Source: Neobacillus niacini (GTDB taxonomy: Bacteria > Bacillota > Bacilli > Bacillales > Cytobacillaceae). From it: a stretch of DNA of 64,000 bases. The stretch lies in NCBI RefSeq assembly GCF_023715785.1, contig NZ_JAMBOX010000007.1, positions 185,239 to 249,238 on the forward strand, read 5' to 3'. A program made the position numbers and the translations under genes. Positions 24,535-34,227 of the stretch are shown here, piece after piece (position 1 is the first letter of the stretch; each line of letters begins with the position of its first letter). The notes beneath the pieces were generated by a model that saw nothing but the letters and a program-made list of their open reading frames with translations, searched no databases and was not told the origin of the DNA.

Positions 24535-25725
24535 TTATATCACTTTCTTTTCTATTAACTCCTCAAGTGTTTCCATTGTTATTCCTAACAAGCCATGGTA
24601 AACCTCCATGTTATGTTCACCAAGCTGTGCTGCTGGGACAATATCCAAATCATTTTGACTTTGAAGACGTATCGGATTACCAGGGACAGATATTTTCCCA
24701 TGAACTGGGTGTTCAATATCATTAATCATTTTACTAATTCGGTAATGTTCATCATTATGAATATCCTCCAAATCTTGAACAGCAGCACATGGAACATGGT
24801 GTCTAGATAACAGCTGGAACAAGTCCCTTTTGTTAAATCCTTTCGTCCACTCCGTAATCAGTTCATCAACTTCATCAATGTTTTTGATTCGTTCAGGAAT
24901 GGTAGAATATCGTGGATCATCTATAAATTCTGGTAAATTCATTACATTCATTAAATTTGCCCAGTGCTTATCATTCACACAAAATATAGCGATATGACCA
25001 TCTATTGTTGGGTATACATTATAGGGAGCCTCGGCAAGACCGCTGTGACGGTTTCCTGTTCGTGGAGGTGGCTGTTTATGTCCAAAATAATAGCCTAAAC
25101 TAGATGCAAGTGACGGATATACGGCATCAAACATCGAGACTTCGACACGGTCACCCTCGCCAGTTTTCGCCTTTTTATAGAGAGCAGTCATAACACCGCC
25201 AAACAAATGGATTCCACCTGTAAAGTCTGCGATTGCCGGGCCGGATTTTACTGGCGGCCGATCTGCAAAACCAGTAATACTCATGATTCCAGATAATGCT
25301 TGAATGGTTAAATCCATCGCAGGTAAATCTTTATAAGGTCCACTGCCGCCAAAACCGGTGCTAGATGCATAGATGATCGATGGATTAGCCTCTTTTAATT
25401 TTTCATAACTAAATCCTAGACGGTCCATGACACCATAAGCAAAATTCTCGATGACCACATCAACTTTCTTCACTAGCTCAAAAAAAAGTTTTTTTCCCTT
25501 TTCATCTTTTAAATTTAACGTGATGCATTTTTTATTGTTATTTAGCATGAGGAATGGAAACTGTGCACCTTCTTTTCCTAACCGTTTTCGAAGGTGCTCT
25601 CCTCCATTTACCGGTTCCAGCTTAATGACTTCAGCCCCTAAGTATGCCAATAAAAGCGTACAGTAAGGCGCATTATAAATCTGCCCAAGGTCTAGAACTG
25701 TAACACCCTCTAAAGGTTTTCCCAT
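24535..25725 (-). CDS. class III CoA transferase (CaiB/BaiF family)
   Basis: The 396-residue protein begins LEGVTVLDLGQIYNAPYCTL and AYLGAEVIKLEPVNGGEHLR. The catalytic Asp region is GPYKDLPAMDLTIQALSG, and ENFAYGVMDRLG marks the CoA site. It transfers CoA between acyl-CoA and a free acid without ATP. With its paralogue 25781-26965 it could form a heterodimer or handle different donors. AGGTGGTG precedes the ATG. Confidence 0.88.
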   Translation of the reverse strand: MGKPLEGVTVLDLGQIYNAPYCTLLLAYLGAEVIKLEPVNGGEHLRKRLGKEGAQFPFLMLNNNKKCITLNLKDEKGKKLFFELVKKVDVVIENFAYGVMDRLGFSYEKLKEANPSIIYASSTGFGGSGPYKDLPAMDLTIQALSGIMSITGFADRPPVKSGPAIADFTGGIHLFGGVMTALYKKAKTGEGDRVEVSMFDAVYPSLASSLGYYFGHKQPPPRTGNRHSGLAEAPYNVYPTIDGHIAIFCVNDKHWANLMNVMNLPEFIDDPRYSTIPERIKNIDEVDELITEWTKGFNKRDLFQLLSRHHVPCAAVQDLEDIHNDEHYRISKMINDIEHPVHGKISVPGNPIRLQSQNDLDIVPAAQLGEHNMEVYHGLLGITMETLEELIEKKVI

Positions 25726-25780
25726 AAAAACACCACCTAAAAATATTTCACTCTTTGATGCTGGAAATCACATACATTTT

Positions 25781-26965
25781 TTAAATAATTTCTTTGTCTA
25801 TCAAATTATCAATCTGTTCTTGGCTGTAGCCTAGAACATTTTTTAAGAATTCTTCTGAATATTCCCCCAAAAAAGGTGCTGGGAACACCCGCTCTTCATT
25901 AGTCCGTGACATTTTGATTGGATTTCCCGGTGCTTTGTAAGACCCATATGTTGCATCAACATCTACAATCATTTTGCGGGCAAGGACTTGTTCATCTTCC
26001 ATTACTTGATCAAGTGTTGAAACAGTTGCACATGGGACATCCATTTTATCCAATATTTTTCTCCATTCAACTGCTGTTTTTTCTAAAAACACTTTTTCTA
26101 GAATACTCTCTAACTCCTTTCGATGATCTCTTCGCCCAATAGGATGATTAAAACGCTCATCTATGGCAAGTTCAGGGAGTTCCATTGCTTCTACTAATCC
26201 GAGAAAAAAGTGTTCTCGATGTGCGACAACTACGATATACCCCTCCTTCGTTTCAAACATCCTATAAACAGACGCAGATGGATGTCCAGTACCATGTGGC
26301 TTTGGAATCTCCAACGAAGTATGATAATCAGTTAGTTGATAGGCTAATAATGAAATCTGTCCATCTAATAAGGACGTATCGATATGCTGCCCAATCCCAC
26401 TCTTTTCTCTTTCATATAGCGCGGCAAGAATACCAGTAATGCTACACATTCCACCGCCCAAATCCCCGATTGGAAGCCCCATTCTGACAGGGGGCTCACC
26501 TGGATTTCCGGTTAAACTCATCCCGCCGCCTAATGCTTGAATAATTAAATCATATCCTGGTTTATTCTTATATGGTCCTGTAGCTCCATACGCAGAAAGG
26601 GAGCATGAAATGATCCGAGGATTAATGCCAGCGAGTGTTTGATAGTCAATTTGTAAGCGCTCTCTTACACCTGGCCGGAAATTATCAAACACTACATCAG
26701 ATTTACGCACGCAATCATAAAAGATCTCTCTACCTGTTTCTGATTTTAAGTTCAGGCGGATACTCCGTTTTTGTCGATTCATGGCAACAAAATAGGAACC
26801 TTGATCACCAACCATTGGTGAGGGGATTTCACGTGCCTGATCCCCTTTAAACGGCTCTATTTTAATCACCTCTGCACCCAGGTCAGCCATTAAAAGGGTT
26901 GCATAAGGACCCGAAACAGCTTGTGTTAAATCGAGAACTCTCACTCCTGTTAAAGGACCAGGCAT
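25781..26965 (-). CDS. class III CoA transferase (CaiB/BaiF family), paralogue
   Basis: The 394-residue protein opens LTGVRVLDLTQAVSGPYATL and MADLGAEVIKIEPFKGDQAR, with DNFRPGVRERLQIDY and catalytic region GPYKNKPGYDLIIQALGGG. It is clearly diverged from the neighbour, so this is an old duplication. It should move CoA onto the pathway acid, complementing the PaaK-like ligase. AAGGAGGGAG precedes ATG. Confidence 0.88.
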   Translation of the reverse strand: MPGPLTGVRVLDLTQAVSGPYATLLMADLGAEVIKIEPFKGDQAREIPSPMVGDQGSYFVAMNRQKRSIRLNLKSETGREIFYDCVRKSDVVFDNFRPGVRERLQIDYQTLAGINPRIISCSLSAYGATGPYKNKPGYDLIIQALGGGMSLTGNPGEPPVRMGLPIGDLGGGMCSITGILAALYEREKSGIGQHIDTSLLDGQISLLAYQLTDYHTSLEIPKPHGTGHPSASVYRMFETKEGYIVVVAHREHFFLGLVEAMELPELAIDERFNHPIGRRDHRKELESILEKVFLEKTAVEWRKILDKMDVPCATVSTLDQVMEDEQVLARKMIVDVDATYGSYKAPGNPIKMSRTNEERVFPAPFLGEYSEEFLKNVLGYSQEQIDNLIDKEII

Positions 26966-26984
26966 AAAACTCCCTCCTTGTCAT

Positions 26985-27758
26985 CTAGTTACCTGTAAAA
27001 TTAGGTTTCCTTTTTTCCGCAAATGCTTTAGGACCTTCTATGGCATCTTCTGTTCCTCTCAAATAGCTCTCAAATAACTGCTCCATCCGCAATCCATCTT
27101 GAAGCGATAAATATTGTGATTTAACAGCCAATTCTTTAACTGCTCTCACAGCTAGCGGCGCATTTTCTACAATTTGCTTTGCATAATCCAATGCGCGCTC
27201 CATCAAATTCTCTTGAGGAACAATTTCATTTATCAGACCATATCGTAATGCTTCTTCAGCAGAGATTGTACGTCCTGTCATTAATAAGTCCATTGCAACC
27301 GGATATGGTAATTGGCGTAAAGCCCTTTGTGTTCCACCATTTGCGGGAATGAGTCCACGTTTTACTTCAGAAAGCCCAAATGTGGCATTAGGTGTTGCTA
27401 CACGTATATCTGTCGCTAATAACAATGTGACACCACCGCCGAGACAATACCCATTAACGGCAGCAATAATCGGTTTCCACACCTCTAAACCTCTATTTAA
27501 AAGCTGATCTTTTTGGGTAAGAAACAATTCCCATTTTTCAGGTCTTTTTGTCACGGTTTTCTTTAAATCAGCCCCAGCAGTAAACGATCTTGTTCCAGCA
27601 CCCGTAATGACTGCAGCCCAAATCTCTGGATTATTTCTGACTTCAATCCAGGCATCAGACAATTCTTTATAGGTTTCAGGATCCATTGCATTCATAACCT
27701 CAGGCCGGTTGATGGTTATGGTTGCAATTCGATTTTGAACTTCAAAAAGTAACGCCAT
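26985..27758 (-). CDS. enoyl-CoA hydratase/isomerase family protein
   Basis: The 257-residue crotonase has AGADLKKT, NGYCLGGGVTLLLATDIRVA and FGLSEVKRGLIPANGGTQRAL with the first catalytic Glu. The second position reads PVAMDLLMTG, Asp in place of Glu, so the reaction may differ from simple hydration (isomerase or carnitinyl-CoA dehydratase-like). It starts 7 bp after the acyl-CoA dehydrogenase stop and is co-transcribed with it. Confidence 0.85.
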   Translation of the reverse strand: MALLFEVQNRIATITINRPEVMNAMDPETYKELSDAWIEVRNNPEIWAAVITGAGTRSFTAGADLKKTVTKRPEKWELFLTQKDQLLNRGLEVWKPIIAAVNGYCLGGGVTLLLATDIRVATPNATFGLSEVKRGLIPANGGTQRALRQLPYPVAMDLLMTGRTISAEEALRYGLINEIVPQENLMERALDYAKQIVENAPLAVRAVKELAVKSQYLSLQDGLRMEQLFESYLRGTEDAIEGPKAFAEKRKPNFTGN

Positions 27759-27765
27759 TTACTAG

Positions 27766-28923
27766 TTACCTTCTTTCTCCTAAAAGATTTCTGGCAATAA
27801 CCATTCGGTGAACCTCAGAAGGACCCTCTCCAATTCTCTTAATCCTTAATTCTCTGAACCAACGCTCGAATGGGAATTCTTTACTAACACCCATTCCACC
27901 AAAAATTTGCACACAGCGGTCTACGACACGGTTAGCAACTTCTGTTGCATATAATTTGGCAATCGAAGCTTCATTTTTGAATGGCTCACCACGATCTGCC
28001 TTCCAAGCCGCTTCCCAAGTCAACCATCTGGCTGCTTTTATCTCAACCTCAGAATCAGCAATCATCCATTGTATAGCTTGTTTGTCAGCTAGAGGTGTTT
28101 TAAAGGTTACTCTTTGCTTCGTATACTCAACTGCCATTTTCAATGCCGCTACAGCAATACCGATACATCCGGCAGCATATGGAATTCTCCCTTTTGTCAG
28201 CCAATGCTCTGCTAATTTAAAACCCTGGCCTTCTTCACCTAATTGGTTTTCAAGTGGAATCTCACAATTATCAAACACCAATTCTTTTGGGTACCAAGAG
28301 CGGATAACGGGAATTGGTTTATAAGAGAAGCCCGGAGCATCAATTTCTACGAGAAAGGCTGTGATCCCATTTCTACCTTCGGATGTTCGAGCATAAACGA
28401 CACCCCAATCAGCAAATTCCACTGCAGAAATAAAAATTTTACTTCCATTCAAAATCCACTTATTTCCATCTCTAACTGCTTTTGTTTCAATTGCACGAGC
28501 AGGATCCGACCCGCCGCTTGGTTCTGTAATCCCCACAAACCCAGATCCGCCTTTTTGAATCGTTGGAACAGCAAATCTTTCAATTTGGTCTGGGGTTCCT
28601 TTAAAGATTACATTTGGTAACTCAAAGCCAAATGCTCCTCCTGCAGCGTTATATGCACCCATCCGATGCTGAGAAGCCTCCTCAGCAATAATCGTTTGAG
28701 CGAAAATACTTAAATCTGCACCACCGTATTTTTCAGGAGCATCCACATACCAAATTCCCAGCTCTCTGCCTAACTGTTGAACTTCTTTTTGTATATCTTC
28801 CGGAAAAAATGGTGCATCTAAATCTATTAATTGTTCTCTTGGGAGAATTTCTTTTTTAATAAACTTTCTAACATTATCACGCAGCATTTCCATCTCATCT
28901 GATAAAACAAAGCCTTCACTCAT
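27766..28923 (-). CDS. acyl-CoA dehydrogenase
   Basis: The 385-residue protein shows GITEPSGGSDPARAIETKAV, NGSKIFISAVEFADWGVVYA and the C-terminal block QIFGGMGVSKEFPFERWFRE with IGEGPSEVHR carrying the Glu base region. It oxidises an acyl-CoA to the 2-enoyl-CoA with electrons to ETF. ATG 28923 follows AGGAGGAGAAATTG; the TTG just before is less likely. It precedes the hydratase, giving consecutive beta-oxidation steps. Confidence 0.88.
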   Translation of the reverse strand: MSEGFVLSDEMEMLRDNVRKFIKKEILPREQLIDLDAPFFPEDIQKEVQQLGRELGIWYVDAPEKYGGADLSIFAQTIIAEEASQHRMGAYNAAGGAFGFELPNVIFKGTPDQIERFAVPTIQKGGSGFVGITEPSGGSDPARAIETKAVRDGNKWILNGSKIFISAVEFADWGVVYARTSEGRNGITAFLVEIDAPGFSYKPIPVIRSWYPKELVFDNCEIPLENQLGEEGQGFKLAEHWLTKGRIPYAAGCIGIAVAALKMAVEYTKQRVTFKTPLADKQAIQWMIADSEVEIKAARWLTWEAAWKADRGEPFKNEASIAKLYATEVANRVVDRCVQIFGGMGVSKEFPFERWFRELRIKRIGEGPSEVHRMVIARNLLGERR

Positions 28924-28974
28924 CAATTTCTCCTCCTAGTTATCTGAGTAGTATTTATTTCATTCAAACCTCTT

Positions 28975-30693
28975 CTAATCTAATTCATAAAATGTATATC
29001 CATGCTCCGTTACTTTTGAATGGAACTTAATCCCATAGTCATTTTTTGCTTGCTCTTCGGTAATGAAACCACCATTTAAATCGGCTAACACTAACTCTGG
29101 TAATCTGGCAGTTGGGTCACCATATCCACCGCCGCCAGGGGAGTTGACTTCGATTGTTTCATTCTTTTTCAATGGCTGTTTGTCAATCTTTGTTTGCATA
29201 ACTGGAACCATCTCACCCGTCTCCAGGTGAAACACTACCTTATTGGGAACGGAATCTTTTCCTCCTGCAATTCCAAATGGCCGGTATTTTGCGCGGTCCC
29301 CCATGATAGAAACAACCATTTGATCTGACAAAGAGCGGATGGTGTAACTTGAACCAGTGCCACCGCGATGATAACCTGCTCCAGCAGAACCTTCGCGTAC
29401 TTTGAAACATTCAAACATTACTGGGTAACGATGCTCTGAGGATTCAATCGACATAAAGTTCGCCATACTTTGAGGTGTATTTCCATGAATGAGTCCATCC
29501 GTTTCCTTTGACCCTCCATATCCACCTGGGTAAGGAAAAACTCCGACGAAATATTTTTCTGTTTCTGGATGAACACCACCAATTGTCATCACTCCTGTCG
29601 TTCCAAATGTTGCAGCTGGCACTTTATCTGGGACTGCTTTTTGCAAGGCTCCGAAACATACATCAATAACACGTCCAAGAACTTCTGTGTACCCACTGAC
29701 AGAGTGCGGCGGTTTAGCATAGACTAATGTTCCCTCTGGAATGTTGAATTTGATTGGCTTAAAAGTCCCTCCATTGACCGGAACGTCTGGAAATATATGT
29801 TTAATTGCGATGTGACAAGCACAAACAGTGGTAGAATAGGATAAATTCATGGGTCCAACAGTATTTGGATCGGTTCCTGTAAAATCAATCTCCATATTGG
29901 GACCAGTAACTTTTACCGAAATGCATATTTTCAATGGCTTATCAACTACACCATCATTATCCAAGTAATCTTCAAATGTATAAACTCCATCTGGAATCTC
30001 TGAAATATAAGACGCCATTTGTCTTTCAGAGCGGATAATCATTTCATCTAAGCAAGCAAGAACATTGGCCTTCTCATAACGATCAATAACTTCTAATAAT
30101 CTAGATTCTCCTGTTTCTAGAGCGTTTTTCATTGCTTCAATATCACCAAGCACTTGCTCAGGTAATCTGATATTTTTCAAGAAAACTTTTAAGAGATCCT
30201 TATTTAATTTGCCTTCGTTATAAAGTTTCACAGGTGGGATTAGAATGCCTTCTTGATAGATTTCAGTTGCACTTGGTGCCCATCCGCCTGGTGTTCCACC
30301 GCCAATATCCATAAAATGCCCCGTATTTGCTAAGAAACAAAATAATTCTCCATCGTAAAAGATTGGCCGAACAAACTGAGTGTCTTGTAAATGCGTACCG
30401 CCTAGATAAGGATCATTCAACATATACACATCACCAGGCTTAAAGTCAGACACATCTTGTACAGAATTAATCACGGATTGAACGGCGAATTGCATATTTG
30501 ATAGGAATACCGGGAGACCTAAACTCCCTTGAGCAATGGTTTCACCTGTCTTCGGATGATAAATACCATTTGCCATATCATTTGTTTCAGCGATGATCGG
30601 AGAAAGAGATGATTTAATAAGAATGGTATCCATCTCATTGGTAACCTGTTCTAATGATCCTTTAATTACAGCTAATGAAATATTATCTATCAT
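28975..30693 (-). CDS. hyuB: hydantoinase B/oxoprolinase family subunit
   Basis: The 572-residue HyuB-type protein has SLSPIIAETNDMANGIYHP, MLNDPYLGGTHLQDTQFVRP, HFMDIGGGTPGGWAPSATEI and C-terminal NSPGGGGYGDPTARLPELV. It forms an ATP-dependent cyclic-amide hydrolase or ketone carboxylase with HyuA. The ATG overlaps the hyuA stop by 4 bp. With no small gamma subunit nearby, a hydantoinase/oxoprolinase-like hydrolase is somewhat more likely than a carboxylase. Confidence 0.88.
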   Translation of the reverse strand: MIDNISLAVIKGSLEQVTNEMDTILIKSSLSPIIAETNDMANGIYHPKTGETIAQGSLGLPVFLSNMQFAVQSVINSVQDVSDFKPGDVYMLNDPYLGGTHLQDTQFVRPIFYDGELFCFLANTGHFMDIGGGTPGGWAPSATEIYQEGILIPPVKLYNEGKLNKDLLKVFLKNIRLPEQVLGDIEAMKNALETGESRLLEVIDRYEKANVLACLDEMIIRSERQMASYISEIPDGVYTFEDYLDNDGVVDKPLKICISVKVTGPNMEIDFTGTDPNTVGPMNLSYSTTVCACHIAIKHIFPDVPVNGGTFKPIKFNIPEGTLVYAKPPHSVSGYTEVLGRVIDVCFGALQKAVPDKVPAATFGTTGVMTIGGVHPETEKYFVGVFPYPGGYGGSKETDGLIHGNTPQSMANFMSIESSEHRYPVMFECFKVREGSAGAGYHRGGTGSSYTIRSLSDQMVVSIMGDRAKYRPFGIAGGKDSVPNKVVFHLETGEMVPVMQTKIDKQPLKKNETIEVNSPGGGGYGDPTARLPELVLADLNGGFITEEQAKNDYGIKFHSKVTEHGYTFYELD

Positions 30694-32723
30694 TTGATTA
30701 CCTCCATAATAAGGTTCCCAAGATCATCCACATAGGCAGACATATCTGGCTCTAAAATGATGGTTGTATCCTCTTGACCAAAAATCGCAGGTCCTTCAAT
30801 GACTTGATTAAGAGGGAATCGATTTTTATCATAAATTGGTGTGTTATAGAATCTTCCATTAAAGTACACTTCTCTTGAAGATTTCTTCGCTTCTTCAATC
30901 GTTGTTGCGTGATGGTTTTTCATGAATGTCGTTAACTGGATTGGCTTTCTTCTTCCCGTAACAGAGACTCGTAAATTAATTAAAGTAAGTGGGATATTTG
31001 GGAGTGTATGCTTATAGAGCTTTTCGTACGTTTTTTCAAACGCTTGAATAATCGATTCTTTACTTAATGGCGGTAGTAGTGGTACTCGAATGGTGTGAAT
31101 TTGACCTTCATATGACATATCAGCAAAAATTTCATTCTCAATGCCTTCTAGTTTAATTTCTTCTGCTTCCAATCTTGAATGTCCCTCTGAAATCTTTTCA
31201 TCTACAACTCTATTGATTAGGTTTAAATCCCAATCACTTTGAGGTAGATTGATTGTCTGGGTAAAATCGTGTTTTACATCTGCAATGACGCAGCCTAATG
31301 CGCAAATAACACCGGGATAACATGGAATCAATGCCTTCTTCATTCCAACTTCTTTAATAAGTGAAGCGGTATGTAATGGTCCTGCTCCACCAAAGCCCAC
31401 AAAAACAAAATCTCGAGGGTCATGTCCTTTTTCAATCGATAGAATTCTCATTCTTCCAGACATCGTATTATTTACGACCCGTAGAATGGCTTCTGCTGCT
31501 TCATGCAAAGATAGTCCAAGTGGTTCTGCAATTTTTTTGGTAATGATTTCCTCTGCTAATTCCTTGTTCAATGTACCATCAATACCGATCGGGTTTTCAG
31601 CGTCAATTCTTCCCAGGACAAGATTTGCGTCAGTTACCGTTGGCTCCAATCCGCCATTGTTATAGCAAACAGGACCTGGAAACGCTCCGGCACTTTGTGG
31701 ACCAACCTGCAAAATTCCGCCGCGGTCAATCCAAGCAATACTTCCGCCGCCCGCCCCAATGGTATGGATGTCAATCATTGTTTTTCTTAATGGAATCCTA
31801 AAATCAAGATCAACTTGTTCAGATACTTTTGGAACACCTTCTAACACAAGTGAAACATCAAAACTAGTTCCTCCCATGTCACCGGTAATAATATTTTTAT
31901 ATCCGATTTGTTCGGCAATAAATGATGCCGCAATCACACCTGCTGCCGGACCTGAGCGAATAATATTGGAAGAATTTTTACCGAGTAAGTCGATATTTAA
32001 TACCCCGCCATTGGATTGAATAATGGAAATAGATTTATTATATTGTGATTTGGATAGCTTCTCTTTAAGGTTTTCAGAATATTTAGAAATTAGGGGACGT
32101 AAATATCCTTCTACTACCGCAGTACTGGTTCTTTCAAACTCGTAATATTCATTAAGAATTTCAGAAGAAGGAACAATATGCCAGTTGGGATTTATTTCAT
32201 TCAGGAATTGCCCTGCTTCTAGTTCATGTTTCGGATTCACATAGGAATGAAGAAATGCAACAACGACAACGTCTACATTTAAATCTAATAAGTAACCGCC
32301 AATTTTTTTCACTTCTTCTACATTTAAGGGAGTGATAACCTCTCCACGATGATTTAATCTCTCAGCAACCTCAAATCGAAGATTTCTAGGGATTAATGGA
32401 TTTTGAACTCCTGACAAACCGTAAATATGCGGCCTATCTCTGCGTCCTAATTCTAAAATATCCCTAAAACCAGATGTCGTTACTAACGCTGCTTTGCAGC
32501 CTTTTCGCTGGATAATGGCATTTGTCGCAATGGTCGTACCGTGCAAAAACATTTCCAAATCACTAATCGGGATATCTCCTGCTTTTAATGCTTGGATTAA
32601 TCCCTCGCTGGGATCTTTAGGTGTCGATGAAACTTTTGTTATTCTTACTTCCCCTGTTTCGATATCGATATAAAACAAATCTGTAAATGTTCCCCCTACA
32701 TCCACACCGGCTAACTTTGACAA
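30690..32723 (-). CDS. hyuA: hydantoinase A/oxoprolinase family subunit
   Basis: The 677-residue protein opens LAGVDVGGTFTDLFYIDIET, the N-terminal ATPase motif, with ITGDMGGTSFDVSLVLEG and FVGFGGAGPLHTASLIKEVG in the actin-like core. HyuA supplies the ATP-dependent phosphorylation step. TTG 32723 follows TAGGAGGGATTGAA. It is the first enzyme gene after the IclR regulator, 63 bp away, so it is probably co-transcribed from the promoter at 33621-33649. Confidence 0.88.
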   Translation of the reverse strand: MSKLAGVDVGGTFTDLFYIDIETGEVRITKVSSTPKDPSEGLIQALKAGDIPISDLEMFLHGTTIATNAIIQRKGCKAALVTTSGFRDILELGRRDRPHIYGLSGVQNPLIPRNLRFEVAERLNHRGEVITPLNVEEVKKIGGYLLDLNVDVVVVAFLHSYVNPKHELEAGQFLNEINPNWHIVPSSEILNEYYEFERTSTAVVEGYLRPLISKYSENLKEKLSKSQYNKSISIIQSNGGVLNIDLLGKNSSNIIRSGPAAGVIAASFIAEQIGYKNIITGDMGGTSFDVSLVLEGVPKVSEQVDLDFRIPLRKTMIDIHTIGAGGGSIAWIDRGGILQVGPQSAGAFPGPVCYNNGGLEPTVTDANLVLGRIDAENPIGIDGTLNKELAEEIITKKIAEPLGLSLHEAAEAILRVVNNTMSGRMRILSIEKGHDPRDFVFVGFGGAGPLHTASLIKEVGMKKALIPCYPGVICALGCVIADVKHDFTQTINLPQSDWDLNLINRVVDEKISEGHSRLEAEEIKLEGIENEIFADMSYEGQIHTIRVPLLPPLSKESIIQAFEKTYEKLYKHTLPNIPLTLINLRVSVTGRRKPIQLTTFMKNHHATTIEEAKKSSREVYFNGRFYNTPIYDKNRFPLNQVIEGPAIFGQEDTTIILEPDMSAYVDDLGNLIMEVIK

Positions 32724-32786
32724 TTCAATCCCTCCTACAAAATCTGATTGTAAGTGCTTTCATCTATGTGATAAGATTAATACCAA

Positions 32787-33506
32787 CTAGTTGGCAATGG
32801 TTAACAACTTATCAACTGTTTTTTTGGTCCGCTGAATAATATATTCCCCCTTTTCATCTGAATATCGATAAGTTGGGATAGCAATATCGAGAACAAAAGA
32901 AGCTGAGCCATCTTTGCCTACGAGAGGAAACGCAATACCTGCTAATCCTTCGAACCTTTCTTGGATACTCGTTGAATATCCATTTTTCCTTATATCAGGC
33001 AATTGTGCTAAAATTTTATCGGGCTCTATTTGATAGAAATTTAACATATCCAGTACTTCTTCTTCCTTCATGAATGCCATAAATGCCTTTCCAGTAGCTC
33101 CATAAGGTAAGTCATATGGCGTACCCATTACTGGTACATACTGAATGGCATGACTGGATTGAATTCCTTCGATGAAAACAGTATGTTTGTTGCGTCTTTG
33201 ACAGATATAAACAGTTTCGTCTATATCTTTAACCAAGTCTTGAATTTCTTGAAGCATGATCTGAATCGCATCAACTCTGGATTCAACTAATTTTCCTAAG
33301 TAGTATAATTCCCTGCCAAGGACGATTTTTCCTGATTCATCCTTATCTACGTATTTATGCTCTTCTAATGTTTTAACGATCTTTTCAGTTTGTGTTAAAG
33401 AGCACCCTGTAATTCTAGACAATTCTCTTACACCGACTGCATTTTCTACAGCAATTTGATTTATTATACTTATTGCCCTCTCCAGGGATTTATTTAATTC
33501 TGTCAT
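32787..33506 (-). CDS. IclR family transcriptional regulator
   Basis: The 239-residue protein has an N-terminal winged helix (ENAVGVRELSRITGCSLTQTE, then LEEHKYVDKDESGKIVLG) and a C-terminal effector domain (IQYVPVMGTPYDLPYGATGK, GYSTSIQERFEGLAGIAFPL). IclR proteins sense small organic acids and control catabolic operons; this one heads the 33-14.7 kb operon and is likely both its regulator and autoregulated. ATG 33506 follows AAAGG at 11 bases; the frame stays open 15 codons upstream. Confidence 0.87.
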   Translation of the reverse strand: MTELNKSLERAISIINQIAVENAVGVRELSRITGCSLTQTEKIVKTLEEHKYVDKDESGKIVLGRELYYLGKLVESRVDAIQIMLQEIQDLVKDIDETVYICQRRNKHTVFIEGIQSSHAIQYVPVMGTPYDLPYGATGKAFMAFMKEEEVLDMLNFYQIEPDKILAQLPDIRKNGYSTSIQERFEGLAGIAFPLVGKDGSASFVLDIAIPTYRYSDEKGEYIIQRTKKTVDKLLTIAN

Positions 33507-33587
33507 ATCATCCACAACCTTTACTGAAAATGAAATGTTTACGGGCTGCAAATTTGCACTGGTTTTGAATTTTTGAACAACTCCCCC

Positions 33588-33614
33588 AAAAAAGGGAACA
33601 CCGTACCCTTTTTT
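33588..33614. promoter_or_regulatory. hairpin at the 5' end of the IclR operon transcript
   Basis: AAAAAAGGG (33588-33596) and CCCTTTTTT (33606-33614) form a 9-bp stem with T/A tracts on both sides. It lies at or just after the predicted start of the IclR operon, so it could be an early attenuator, an RNA 5'-stabiliser, or a plus-strand terminator. Confidence 0.4.
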
Positions 33615-33620
33615 CTTTTA

Positions 33621-33649
33621 AGTTTAATTTTTGTTCACTTTTTTGTCAA
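33621..33649 (-). promoter_or_regulatory. sigma-A promoter of the IclR catabolic operon
   Basis: On the minus strand a perfect TTGACA (33644-33649) and TAAACT (33621-33626) are 17 bp apart. GAACAA or TTGTTC half-motifs occur at 33575-33580, 33631-33636 and 33661-33666 and could form an IclR operator around the promoter. Confidence 0.65.
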
Positions 33650-33978
33650 TTTTAAATATTCGGAACAATTCTACAATTTACTAATTCCTCACTATGTCAT
33701 AGTTTCAATTGAAACAATCAAAAGTTTACTCATTATATAATTTTAAAATAAAGTTTTGATCGTTTAGAAAGAGTTAACCAAAGATAAAGTCAAATGGATT
33801 CCTATTAAGTACTCCAATTTGATAGTTACGAGGAATTTCAACCACTTTTATCTTATAATGTTTATAATTTATAGTAAAATAGTTAATCATAAGGACTTAT
33901 TTCATATTTATTGTCGAGGAAAGTCAGCAAATCGTTGCGAAATAAAGAGAAAATCATCGAAAATTTTATAATCGATAA

Positions 33979-34064
33979 AACTGATGTAGATGTAGCTCCT
34001 CCTTTCTACATGAATCTCTTAATAAATAAGTAAGAGCCATCCACAAAAGACGGCTCTTTTTTCT
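33979..34064 (+). ncRNA. candidate small RNA with anti-Shine-Dalgarno loop
   Basis: TATAAT at 33967-33972 precedes a stretch without a gene that contains the hairpin ATGTAG / CTACAT whose loop is CTCCTCCTTT, the complement of AAAGGAGGAG. It ends in a strong terminator, AAGAGCC (34032-34038) with GGCTCTT (34052-34058), then TTTTC. Hairpin, C-rich loop and terminator are the build of Gram-positive regulatory RNAs that block ribosome binding sites. No -35 was found. Otherwise 33650-34227 holds nothing recognised. Confidence 0.35.
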
Positions 34065-34227
34065 TAGACGGCATAACCAACACAAACAGTCTAGTTAAGC
34101 TGTCTCCACTTGGTTTCAATATTGTTTAAATACTCTCACTTTTTTTTGGATACCGGTTTTCACAATTATCCGGCATCCAACCTGATTTAATGTATTATCT
34201 TATTTGATATCTCTTTAAATATTTGTC

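Noticed and set aside
16989..33506. True branched-chain amino acid transport function for the Liv genes
   Set aside because: Kept as family name only; the surrounding CoA-ester catabolic genes make an organic acid ligand more likely, so no leucine/valine claim is made.
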